Shown piece after piece: positions 52,551 through 60,597 of a stretch of DNA of 64,000 bases. Position numbers and translations under genes: made by a program. Under the pieces are notes generated by a model that made no database searches, was not told the DNA's origin, and saw only the letters and a program-made list of their open reading frames with translations. Position 1 is the first letter of the stretch, and each line of letters opens with the position of its first letter. The DNA is from Bordetella genomosp. 13 (lineage in GTDB: Bacteria; Pseudomonadota; Gammaproteobacteria; Burkholderiales; Burkholderiaceae_B): the NCBI RefSeq assembly GCF_007679965.1, contig NZ_VEHL01000005.1:62001-126000 (forward strand), given 5' to 3'.

Positions 52551-53996
52551 ATGGAGCGTAGTTTCGATGTCGTGGTGGCCGGTTGCGGCGTGGCGGGCCT
52601 GTCGGCGGCGGTGGCCGCGGCCGAGCGTGGACTGTCGGTGGCGGTGCTCGAGCGCGCCAGCCGCGCCGACCGCGGCGGGCAGAGCCGCTACACCGAGGCC
52701 TATCTGCGCATGAAGGCCATCGACCAGGTCTCCGACGATTTCGAGACGCACCTGGCCGAGAACGCCGGCGTGTACATGGATCCCGATTTCGAGGCCGAGA
52801 TGGGGCAGGGCCGCGAGTCCTGGTCGCACGCGGCGCGCACGCTGTCCGTGCTGGATCCCGAATTGATCGGCGCCTTCGCCGACAGCGTGCCCGGCACCAT
52901 CGCCTGGCTGCAGGGCATGGGCGTGAAGTTCGACTTCCTGCCCACGCAGTTCCTGACCAAGACCCAGCCGCGATTGTTGCCGGTGGGCGGCGGCGAGGCC
53001 CTGGTGGAAGCGCTGGCCGCGCGGGCCGAGCACCTGGGCGTCGAGTTCCTGTATCACACCACCGCGCGGCGCCTGCTGCTCGACGAGGACGGCACGGTGC
53101 AGGGCCTGCTGGCGCACCATGCACAAGAGGGCGGCGTGCGCCTGAAGGGGGCGGTGGTGCTGGCCTGCGGCGGGTTCGAGGGCAACTCGGCGCTCATGGC
53201 CAAGTACATCGGCCCGCGTTCGGTGTACCTGCGACCGGTGTGCAAGGGCGGGTACTTCAACCGCGGCGAGGGCATCGAGATGGCGCTGCAGGCAGGCGCC
53301 GCGCCCAGCGGCGAATTCGGCAGCTACCACGCCGAGCCGGTCGATCCGCGTTCGGGCGTGTCCGAGCCGTCGATCTTCATCTTTCCGTACGGCGTGTTGG
53401 TCAACAAGGCCGGCCGGCGCTTCACCGACGAGGCGCCGGGCACGGTGGATGCCTGGTACGAGCGCGTCACCCGCCGCATCTACGAGCAGGACCAGGGCAT
53501 CGCCTATGTCATCCTCGACCAGCGCGTCAAGGACGTGCCCAACCATCGCCTGGCCATCCGCACCGACCAGCCCGCCATCGAGGCCGACACGCTGGGCGCT
53601 CTGGGCGCCCGGCTGGGCCTGCCCGAGGGCGCGCTGCAGGCCACCGTGCAGGCCTACAACGCCGCCTGCCCGGACGAGGCCGGCTTCAAGCCGCTGGAAC
53701 TGGACGGGCTGGCCACGCAGGGGCTCGCGCCCGCCAAGTCGAACTGGTCGCGCCGCATCGAGCAGGCGCCCTTCATCGCCTATCCCATCATCTCGTCGAA
53801 CGTGTTCACCTTCGGCGGCCTGAAGATCAATCCGTCGGGCCAGGTGCTGGATACCGACGGCAACCCGATGAGGAACCTGTACGCCGCGGGCGAGATCGTG
53901 GGCACCTACTACACCAACTACACCGGCGCCACCTCGGTGCTGAAGGGGCTGGTGTTCGGCCGCCGATCCGCCAGCCATATCGCGGACCTCCGCTAG
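52551..53996 (+). CDS. FAD-dependent dehydrogenase, tricarballylate dehydrogenase/fumarate reductase flavoprotein family
   Basis: 481 residues from the ATG at 52551 (GAGGG upstream). N-terminal FAD dinucleotide-binding motif VVVAGCGVAGLSAAVAAAE and a C-terminal FAD block NLYAAGEIVGTYYTNYTGAT. Middle motifs VVLACGGFEGN and KGGYFNRGEGIEMALQAG are typical of TcuA-like enzymes, which dehydrogenate tricarboxylates. It is the first gene of the five-gene plus-strand operon and probably oxidises the acid captured by a Bug protein. Confidence 0.88.
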   Translation: MERSFDVVVAGCGVAGLSAAVAAAERGLSVAVLERASRADRGGQSRYTEAYLRMKAIDQVSDDFETHLAENAGVYMDPDFEAEMGQGRESWSHAARTLSVLDPELIGAFADSVPGTIAWLQGMGVKFDFLPTQFLTKTQPRLLPVGGGEALVEALAARAEHLGVEFLYHTTARRLLLDEDGTVQGLLAHHAQEGGVRLKGAVVLACGGFEGNSALMAKYIGPRSVYLRPVCKGGYFNRGEGIEMALQAGAAPSGEFGSYHAEPVDPRSGVSEPSIFIFPYGVLVNKAGRRFTDEAPGTVDAWYERVTRRIYEQDQGIAYVILDQRVKDVPNHRLAIRTDQPAIEADTLGALGARLGLPEGALQATVQAYNAACPDEAGFKPLELDGLATQGLAPAKSNWSRRIEQAPFIAYPIISSNVFTFGGLKINPSGQVLDTDGNPMRNLYAAGEIVGTYYTNYTGATSVLKGLVFGRRSASHIADLR

Positions 53997-54008
53997 GCGA
54001 GGGCATAC

Positions 54009-55370
54009 ATGGCGGCCGACACCGTATCGCTGAGCGCCGAACTGGCTCAGGCCCTGCTGCAGGCGCGCCATGCCGGCCTGCCGGACGACCTGCGGGCCAA
54101 GACCCGCCTGCACTTCGCCGATGCGCTCGGCATCGCCCTGGCCGCGCGCAGGACGGAGCTCGCGCGGCAAGTCATCGACGGCCTGTTGGCGGGCCACGGC
54201 GCGGGTACGAGCGGCCTGATCGGCGGCGGCCAGGCCGCGCCGCTGGCGGCCGCGTTCGTCAATGCATCGCTGATCCACATCCTCGACTACGACGACATCC
54301 ACGACGTCGGTCGTCTGCATCCCAGCACCTGCGTGCTGCCCGCCGCCATGGCCGCGGCCGGACTGGTCAACGCCACGGACGAGGTCGTGGTGGATGCGGT
54401 GGCGCTGGGCAGCGAGCTCACGTGCCGGCTGGGCGTCATCTGCGCGCCGCAAGGCGAGGGCCCGGGCTCGGAATGGTTCCTCACTCAGCTGTTCGGCTAT
54501 CTGGGCGCCGGCATGGCGGCCGGGCTGGTGCTGGGACTGGATCCACGCCAGCTGGTGTCCACGCTGGGCCTGGCCTACATGCAGCTGGCCGGCGGCAAGG
54601 AAGCGGGCTTCGGCACCGGCGCCACGGCGCGCGGCATCTATCCGGCCTTCGCGGCGCAGGGAGGGCTGCAGGCAGCCTTGCTGGCGCGCGCGGGCGTCAG
54701 CGGGCCGGCTCGCGCGATGGACGGCGCGGCAGGCCTGTTCCGGCTCTATCTGGCGGGCGCGCTGTCCACGCGGCAGTGCGACATGCTGCTCGACTTCTCC
54801 TTCTGGCATGCGCGCGACGTGGACATCAAGCCCTGGCCCAGCTGCCGGCTGTCGCACCCCTACGTGGCGGTCGCAATGGCCGCGCGCGACGCCTGCCGGG
54901 CGCATCCCCAGGCGCGGATCCGGGTGGCGGTCAACCCTTCGTCGGGGCGCCTGTGCCGGCCGCTGGCCCAGCGCCGCAGCCCGGCCACGTTGCAGGACGC
55001 GAAGTACAGCATTCCTTTCATGACGGCCTACGCCCTGGTGCACGGGGCACCCACGCTGCAAGGGCTGTCCAACGACGTATTGACGGACGAGGCCGTGCTG
55101 CGCATGGCCGGGCGGATCGAACTGGAGGATGGCCTGCCGGACAACCCCGGGCATCCGCCGGCCGTGCTGACCTTGCTGGACGAAGGACGCGTCGTGCGGC
55201 AGGTGCATTTCGCGCCGGACGACCTGTGCGTCGACGCGGCGCTGGCCAGGAAGAAGTTCGAGGATTGCCTGCGGTATGCATCGCGGTCCGCACAGGCCGA
55301 CGCGCTATGGCGCGCGTTGGCGCAGGGCCGCGTAAACGCGGCATTCGACATGGTTTTCAAGGAGTCCTGA
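54009..55370 (+). CDS. MmgE/PrpD family protein
   Basis: 453 residues starting 12 bp after the flavoprotein gene. Family motifs: SLIHILDYDDIHDVGRLHPS (the DDxH region with active-site-like Asp/His), LGSELTCRLG and KEAGFGTGATARGIYPA. PrpD is 2-methylcitrate dehydratase; relatives act as aconitate/citraconate-type hydratases, decarboxylases or isomerases. With a TcuA-like enzyme next to it, dehydration or isomerisation of a branched tricarboxylate is a reasonable guess, not shown. Confidence 0.88.
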   Translation: MAADTVSLSAELAQALLQARHAGLPDDLRAKTRLHFADALGIALAARRTELARQVIDGLLAGHGAGTSGLIGGGQAAPLAAAFVNASLIHILDYDDIHDVGRLHPSTCVLPAAMAAAGLVNATDEVVVDAVALGSELTCRLGVICAPQGEGPGSEWFLTQLFGYLGAGMAAGLVLGLDPRQLVSTLGLAYMQLAGGKEAGFGTGATARGIYPAFAAQGGLQAALLARAGVSGPARAMDGAAGLFRLYLAGALSTRQCDMLLDFSFWHARDVDIKPWPSCRLSHPYVAVAMAARDACRAHPQARIRVAVNPSSGRLCRPLAQRRSPATLQDAKYSIPFMTAYALVHGAPTLQGLSNDVLTDEAVLRMAGRIELEDGLPDNPGHPPAVLTLLDEGRVVRQVHFAPDDLCVDAALARKKFEDCLRYASRSAQADALWRALAQGRVNAAFDMVFKES

Positions 55371-55373
55371 GCG

Positions 55374-56129
55374 ATGTATACGGCTGATCTTTTCGCGGGC
55401 CGCGTCGCCCTGGTGACGGGGGGCGCGGGCGGCATAGGCCGGGCCGTCAGCCTCGCGCTCGCGGCCCATGGTGCGAAGGTCGCGGCCGCCGACCGCGTGG
55501 CGTTCGAGCCGCCGGCGCCCGGTGTGCTGGGCGTGCCGCTGGACGTCACGCGCCGCGACGACGTGGCGCGCTGCATGGACGAGGTGGTGGCTCGCCTGGG
55601 CCGGCTGGACATCCTGGTGAACGTGGCCGGCATCGTGTCCATGGGCAGCGCCGAGACGCTGGACGAGGCCGAATGGGATCGCGTCATCGACATCAACCTG
55701 AAAGGCACCTTCCTGTGCTGCCAGGCCGCCATCGCACATATGCGGCGCGCCGGTGGCGGGCGCATCGTCAACCTGGGATCGGTCATCGGCAAGAACGGCG
55801 GCAACCCGCGGCCATGGTTGGATCCGCGCGAACAGGAGCGCGCCAGCAACGTCGCCTATGGCGTGTCCAAGGCCGGCGTGCATATCATGACGGCATTCCT
55901 GGCCAAGGAGCTGGCCTCGGCGCGCATCACGGTCAACGCCGTTGCGCCGGGGCCGGTGGCCTCGGCCATGACCACCAATTTTCCGCAGGCCTTGCGGGAT
56001 CTGATTCCCATGGGCCGCATGGGCGCGGCCGACGAGATCGCGTCCGCCGTGCTGTTCCTGGCAGCGCCGCAGTCCGGTTTCGTCACAGGCGAGATCCTGG
56101 ACGTCAACGGCGGCATCTGGTGCGACTGA
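55374..56129 (+). CDS. Short-chain dehydrogenase/reductase (SDR)
   Basis: 251 residues, classical SDR. NAD(P) motif TGGAGGIGRAVSLAL, NVAGIV, the catalytic Ser in VNLGSVIGKNGG and the Tyr-x3-Lys pair in NVAYGVSKAGVHIM. The C-terminus FVTGEILDVNGGIWCD is standard. Asp39-type residue in AADRVAF suggests NAD preference. AAGGAGT precedes the ATG, and the MmgE/PrpD stop is 3 bp upstream, so it is operonic. It oxidises or reduces a hydroxy-acid intermediate. Confidence 0.92.
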   Translation: MYTADLFAGRVALVTGGAGGIGRAVSLALAAHGAKVAAADRVAFEPPAPGVLGVPLDVTRRDDVARCMDEVVARLGRLDILVNVAGIVSMGSAETLDEAEWDRVIDINLKGTFLCCQAAIAHMRRAGGGRIVNLGSVIGKNGGNPRPWLDPREQERASNVAYGVSKAGVHIMTAFLAKELASARITVNAVAPGPVASAMTTNFPQALRDLIPMGRMGAADEIASAVLFLAAPQSGFVTGEILDVNGGIWCD

Positions 56130-56185
56130 GTTTTCACTGAACCTTCTTCTTCACCCCCCACACTCTCATTGAGGCAGACTCGACC

Positions 56186-56779
56186 ATGCAACAACCACAA
56201 GCCCTTTTCCTGGTCCTGGACATGCAGAACGACCTCGTTCATGCCGACGGGCCCAACGGCAAGAGCCCGCTGGGCGAACAGGTGCGCGAGCGCCAGCTGA
56301 TCGCAAGGACGGCCAAAGCCATCGCCCGTGCGCGGGCCGCAGGCATCGCCGTGGGCTTCGTGCGCGTGGGCTTCTCCGAGGGCTATCCGGAGTGCCCGCA
56401 CGGGTCGCAGGTGTTTTCGGCCGCGCCGCAGCACGGGCTGTTCAAGCTTGGCGCGTGGGGCACCGAGATCCATCCCGAGCTCGAGCAGAAGGTGGGCGAC
56501 ATCCAGGTGGTCAAGCACCGCGTCAGTCCGTTCTACGCGACCACGCTGGAAGCCCAGCTGCGCGCCAGGAACATCCAGCGCATCTACTTCTCGGGCGTGT
56601 CCACGCAAGCCGTGGTGCAGGCCACTGCGCGCGACGGCCACGACCGGGACTACGAGATGATCCTGCTGGAGGACCTCTGCGCCGCGCACAGCGCCCAGGA
56701 GCACGCCAACTCGGTGGGCAGCATCGGCCGCTTCTGCAAGTCCGAGAACAGCGAAACGGTGGTGTTCGCCAACCCCTGA
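56186..56779 (+). CDS. Isochorismatase-like hydrolase fold protein lacking the catalytic cysteine
   Basis: 197 residues. Of the Asp-Lys-Cys triad, Asp12 (FLVLDMQND) and Lys110 (QVVKHRVSPFYAT) are present. The Cys position is Val143 in SGVSTQAVVQATARDGHDRD, where the family has GxxTxxCVxxTAR. Cysteine-dependent amidase activity is therefore not expected. A non-cysteine isochorismatase-type or binding role remains possible. GAGG precedes the ATG. It lies between the SDR and the second racemase-like gene. Confidence 0.82.
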   Translation: MQQPQALFLVLDMQNDLVHADGPNGKSPLGEQVRERQLIARTAKAIARARAAGIAVGFVRVGFSEGYPECPHGSQVFSAAPQHGLFKLGAWGTEIHPELEQKVGDIQVVKHRVSPFYATTLEAQLRARNIQRIYFSGVSTQAVVQATARDGHDRDYEMILLEDLCAAHSAQEHANSVGSIGRFCKSENSETVVFANP

Positions 56780-56804
56780 CCGGGGCCATGACGGGAGGGA
56801 GACC

Positions 56805-57635
56805 ATGAGAATCTGGCACCAGAGCTTCACCGACCTGGACGTGTTCCCGCAATACCGGAACACGCTGCAGGCGCACGCCGACGTGGTCATGGGCGCGCAT
56901 GGACAGGTCGTGGTGCACGGCCTGCGGCCGGGCACCTACCCTCCTGGTGTCGCCCCCATGACGTTCAACAGCCGCGCGGGCATGCGCATGCTCAGCGCGC
57001 GCCAGGTGTGCGAGGCGGCGCAGGCCGCCCAGGCCGCGGGCTACGATGCCTTCGCGCTGGGATGCTTCTTCGATCCGGGCCTGGTCGAGGCGCGGTCGCT
57101 GGTCGACATTCCCGTGGTCAGCCTGACCGAAAGCTGCCTGCTGACCGGGTGCTCGCTGGGACGCAGGGTGGGCATGATCGCGCTGACGCCTTTCCAGAAG
57201 ATGCAGACCGAAGACCTCGCCGCGCGGTACGGCCTGTCGGGCCGGCTGTCGGGCGTGGTGGTCATGGAGCCGGCCGTCGACCTGTTCGAACTGGAAGACG
57301 AAGGCGCCGCGGCCTCCATCGCGCAGCGATTCGTCGAGTCCTGCCGCGTGGCGCTGGCGCAAGGGGCCGAGGTCATCATTCCCGGCGACGGCGTGCTCAA
57401 CGAGTTTCTCGTGCGCCGACGCCTGCTGACGATGGAAGGCGCGGTGGTGCTGGACGCGCTGGGCGTGCTGTTCCACCATGCGGCGTTCTTCGCGAACGCG
57501 CGCGCCGCGGGCTGCCTGGACGTCAGCCGCCGGCTGCTCTATGCGCAGCCAACGGGCGCCATGACGGCCCACGCCGGGCAGGCGCTGGGCGCGCGCGCCT
57601 ATGCCGAAGAGGCTTTCTCGGGCTGCGTCCGCTAA
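56805..57635 (+). CDS. Asp/Glu/hydantoin racemase superfamily protein, paralogue
   Basis: 276 residues beginning MRIWHQSFT like the protein at 50706. The first cysteine block is intact (ALGCFFDPGLVEARSL, Cys87) but the second is replaced by GAEVIIPGDGVLN, so only one of two catalytic cysteines remains. One-cysteine members of the superfamily include decarboxylases and isomerases. GGGAGGGAG precedes the ATG. Last gene of the operon; the inverted repeat downstream serves the opposite strand. Confidence 0.78.
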   Translation: MRIWHQSFTDLDVFPQYRNTLQAHADVVMGAHGQVVVHGLRPGTYPPGVAPMTFNSRAGMRMLSARQVCEAAQAAQAAGYDAFALGCFFDPGLVEARSLVDIPVVSLTESCLLTGCSLGRRVGMIALTPFQKMQTEDLAARYGLSGRLSGVVVMEPAVDLFELEDEGAAASIAQRFVESCRVALAQGAEVIIPGDGVLNEFLVRRRLLTMEGAVVLDALGVLFHHAAFFANARAAGCLDVSRRLLYAQPTGAMTAHAGQALGARAYAEEAFSGCVR

Positions 57636-57679
57636 CTAACGCCCTGGGCGCATCCGCCATAAGGCATTGCGGGCGCGTC

Positions 57680-57712
57680 CGCCAAAAAACACCCGGGCCG
57701 TGCGCGGCCCGG
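57680..57712 (-). terminator. Intrinsic terminator of the minus-strand flavoprotein/ETF/Bug operon
   Basis: Read on the minus strand, CCGGGCCG-CGCA-CGGCCCGG (eight perfect pairs) is followed by GTGTTTTTTGG. It lies 4 bp after the Bug stop. Confidence 0.85.
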
Positions 57713-57716
57713 CGGT

Positions 57717-58703
57717 TCAATTGGTCAGTTCCACGCCGGCGTCCTGGATGACCTTGCCCCAACGGGCATAGTCCTCGGCCAGGCGTTCCTGGAAATCCTT
57801 CGGTGAGTCCAGCACCGCGGGCGCCATCGCGGCCGCGGCCAGCGCGTCCTTCACCTTGGGTTGCGACACCGCCTTGCGCAGCGCCGCGTCCAGCTTCGCA
57901 ACCACCGCGTCGGCAGTGCCCGCGGGCGCGAAGACGCCCACCCAGTTTTCCACGTTGAAGCCCGGCAGGAATTCCTGGGCAGTGGGAACGTCGGCCAGGA
58001 AATCCACGCGCTTCTCGCTGGTGACGGCCAGCGCCGTCAGGCGTTTCTCCTTGATCTGGCTGTACAGCGGCGGCAGGTCCATGACGATGCCGTCGACGTG
58101 GGAGCCCAGCGTGTCGGTGACGGCGGGGCCCGCGCCCTTGTAGGGCACGTGCACGATGTTGGGCTGGACCTTGCGCAGCAGTTCTATGGTCAGGTGCGGC
58201 AGGCCGCCCGTGCCGGACGAGGAAAGGGTGACCGGCTGCGTCCTGGCCCGCTCCAGCAGTTCCTTCAAGGTGGTGACGCCGGACAGGCGGGGGCCGACGG
58301 CGATCGCTTCGGGCGTCAGCGCCATCATGTTGACGGCCTTGAACGCCTTGGTCGCCTGGAACGGCGGCGTCTTCATGGTCTGGGGCGCCAGCACGATGGG
58401 GCTGATGCTCGACAGCAGCAACGTATAGCCGTCCGCGTCGGACTTGGCGACATGGTCGGCGCCGATGACGCCGCTGGCACCCGCGCGATTCTCCACCACG
58501 ACGGAAACGCCCAGGGCCTGGCCCAGTTCCGGCGCGATGATGCGCGCGGCGATGTCGTTGGACCCGCCGGGCGGATATCCCACGACCAGGCGGATGGGTT
58601 TGTTCGGGAAGGCGTCGGCGGCCAGGGCGGGCGCCGCGATCGCCAGGGACAGCAGCGCCAGCAACGCCGTCAGCGCGCGCCGGGTGGGGTGTGGGTTCCG
58701 CAT
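57717..58703 (-). CDS. Bug-family (TctC) periplasmic solute-binding protein
   Basis: 328 residues with a signal peptide ending near APALAADAFPNK. Motifs: LVVGYPPGGSNDIAAR, VENRAGASGVIGADHV and VHVPYKGAGPAVTDTLG. It is the last gene of a six-gene minus-strand operon and ends at a strong terminator, so ligand capture and oxidation are encoded together. Confidence 0.92.
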   Translation of the reverse strand: MRNPHPTRRALTALLALLSLAIAAPALAADAFPNKPIRLVVGYPPGGSNDIAARIIAPELGQALGVSVVVENRAGASGVIGADHVAKSDADGYTLLLSSISPIVLAPQTMKTPPFQATKAFKAVNMMALTPEAIAVGPRLSGVTTLKELLERARTQPVTLSSSGTGGLPHLTIELLRKVQPNIVHVPYKGAGPAVTDTLGSHVDGIVMDLPPLYSQIKEKRLTALAVTSEKRVDFLADVPTAQEFLPGFNVENWVGVFAPAGTADAVVAKLDAALRKAVSQPKVKDALAAAAMAPAVLDSPKDFQERLAEDYARWGKVIQDAGVELTN

Positions 58704-58763
58704 GATTGTCTCCGTGTCGTTATGAATGGTCTGCGGTGGGGCGGCGCCTGGCGATGTCGAGGG

Positions 58764-59777
58764 TCAGGCGTCCGTGGGGTTGTCCAATGCGTGCAGCAGG
58801 GCGGGCAGCAGCGCCTGCCATTCTGCGACGGCGCCGGCCTCGGCGACGTCGAAGATAGGGGCATCGGCGTCACTGTTGATGGCGACGATGCGCGTGTGTG
58901 GGTCGATGCCGGCCAGGTGCTGGGGCGTGCCGGAGATGCCGATGGCCAGGTACAGGTCGGGGCTGACGTACTTGCCGGAGATGCCCACCTGCCGTGTCAC
59001 GGGCGCCCAGCCCGCATCGACGGCGGGCAGGCTGGCACCGACCGCACCATCCAGCCTGGCGGCGATGTCGTACAGCAGAGGGAACGCCGCGTCGTTGCCC
59101 AGGCCGCGCCCGCCGGACACCACGACGCGCGCGCCTTCCAGGGGCGCGTGGGGTTCGTTGCGCGCCATCTGCGCGAGCGGATGCGGCGCGCGCGGCGCGG
59201 GCAGGTCGTCCAGGACATGGACGGCGGTCTGCCGGGCCGCCGCGGGCACGGGGCCTGCATCCGCCCGGCCCGCCTGGGCACGGACGGCGGCGATCATGGC
59301 GCCGGCGCATGCCAGGCTGATGTCCAGCCGGTTGCCATAGGCGCCGCGGCGCGCGTGCAGGACACCTTGCGCGTCGAACGAGAGATCGGCGCAACGGCCC
59401 AGCGGGGCCGCATTCAGGCGCGCCGCCAGGGCGCCGGCGAAGGCCTCGCTGTCGGGATGGGCGGCGACCAGCATCAGGGCGGACGCGGGCAGGGCGGCCG
59501 GCCCGCCGGGCCGCAGCGCCTCGGCATACAGGTCGACGTACTGCTGCGTCTGCAGGCCGTCGGCGGCGGTCGTGATGAACCAGGCCTGGTCCAGCCCGGC
59601 CGCGCGGGCATCGGCCAGGGCCGCCTCGCGTGCGGCGGGCGGTCCGGCCAGCACGGCTTGGGCCGCGCCGCCATGGCGGTCGGCAAGGCGCCGGGCGTGG
59701 CGCATGAGGGCCTGGGCGCAGGCCAGATGCTCGCCGCAAGCAGGTATCAGCGCCAGCACGGTGGGGGTATCGGGCAT
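58764..59777 (-). CDS. etfA: Electron transfer flavoprotein, alpha subunit family
   Basis: 337 residues from the ATG at 59775-59777. The C-terminal FAD domain shows the ETF-alpha signature: VVVSGGRGLGNDAAFPLLYD, then VDAGWAPVTRQVGISGKYV and ISGTPQHLAGI. The N-terminal domain is shorter in motif and more Ala-rich than in the housekeeping ETF. ETF takes electrons from flavin dehydrogenases and passes them to ETF-quinone oxidoreductase. It follows the beta subunit by 11 bp, dedicated to the flavoproteins of this operon. Confidence 0.88.
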   Translation of the reverse strand: MPDTPTVLALIPACGEHLACAQALMRHARRLADRHGGAAQAVLAGPPAAREAALADARAAGLDQAWFITTAADGLQTQQYVDLYAEALRPGGPAALPASALMLVAAHPDSEAFAGALAARLNAAPLGRCADLSFDAQGVLHARRGAYGNRLDISLACAGAMIAAVRAQAGRADAGPVPAAARQTAVHVLDDLPAPRAPHPLAQMARNEPHAPLEGARVVVSGGRGLGNDAAFPLLYDIAARLDGAVGASLPAVDAGWAPVTRQVGISGKYVSPDLYLAIGISGTPQHLAGIDPHTRIVAINSDADAPIFDVAEAGAVAEWQALLPALLHALDNPTDA

Positions 59778-59788
59778 TGGGGCATCGC

Positions 59789-60586
59789 TCAGGGGTGGGA
59801 GGCGGCCGCGCGCAGGTAGTCGGCCAGCGCGGCCGCCTGCGCCTGCACGGTACCGGTGAACAGCTGGCAGTGCCGTGCGCCGCGCGCGGCGGCCGCGGCG
59901 GGGGCGGCCTCGGCCAGCGTGGCGGACGCAGCGGGGCTGGCCGGATCCGGCGTGGCCGCGTCGAACTTGAACTGCTTGGCCAGCGCCACGTTCTTCATCA
60001 GCGGATGGCGCAGCCGATTGCTCCTGTCGTTGCTGATGCTGGCCATGGCGGGCGCGGGCACGTCCAGGGCTTCGTCCTGCCGCGCGCCGCTGCGCAGCAG
60101 GGTCCAGCCCCCGCCGGTCCGCGGCCGGGCCTGCAGGGCCAGGCCGACATAGGGCAGCCCCCAGGCCTCGGCCAGGTAGGCCGGCGCCATGCCGTCGTCC
60201 AGGTCGCCGTGTTCGCGGCCTATCAGGACGAGGCCGGGCCAGGCGTCGTCCTCGCGCAGCAGGGCGGGCGCATGCCGCGCCAGCCAGGCCGGGTTGCCGC
60301 GCTGGGCGGCGGGCGGGCACAGCCCGCACACCCGGTCGGGCTTGAGCGCGGCGATGGCACGCATCAGCGCGACGTCGCCCGCGCCATCGGTCACGACGAC
60401 GGTGACCCGCGAGGCCGCGCCCTGGTCGCGCAGCTTGAGCGCGATCTCAATCGCGGCCTCGTCGAAGGGGCTGGGCTTGTACGCCACCGTGCTGGCGCCA
60501 GGCAGTTCGCGCCAGTCGCCGGAGGCGGGCCTGGGCAGCGGTTTGCGGGAATCGGCCACGCCCGCGACCAGTGCTGCGACGTGCAT
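59789..60586 (-). CDS. etfB: Electron transfer flavoprotein, beta subunit family
   Basis: 265 residues from the ATG at 60584-60586. ETF-beta features: SPFDEAAIEIALKLRDQG near residue 40, then LVLIGREHGDLDDGMAPAYL and a late SNDRSNRLRHPLMKN stretch in place of the adenosine-binding motif seen in standard ETF-beta. The C-terminus is an Ala-rich extension. Pairs with the alpha subunit encoded next. Divergent enough from housekeeping ETF to suggest a pathway-specific complex. Confidence 0.85.
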   Translation of the reverse strand: MHVAALVAGVADSRKPLPRPASGDWRELPGASTVAYKPSPFDEAAIEIALKLRDQGAASRVTVVVTDGAGDVALMRAIAALKPDRVCGLCPPAAQRGNPAWLARHAPALLREDDAWPGLVLIGREHGDLDDGMAPAYLAEAWGLPYVGLALQARPRTGGGWTLLRSGARQDEALDVPAPAMASISNDRSNRLRHPLMKNVALAKQFKFDAATPDPASPAASATLAEAAPAAAAARGARHCQLFTGTVQAQAAALADYLRAAASHP

Positions 60587-60597
60587 GACGGGTCTCC

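Noticed and set aside
52491-55208. A 905-codon open frame on the minus strand
   Set aside because: It is antisense to the flavoprotein and MmgE/PrpD genes, which have clear motifs; high GC keeps the opposite strand free of stops. The same applies to long frames at 4213-5970 (-), 12295-14187 (+), 57861-59819 (+) and 61914-63644 (+).
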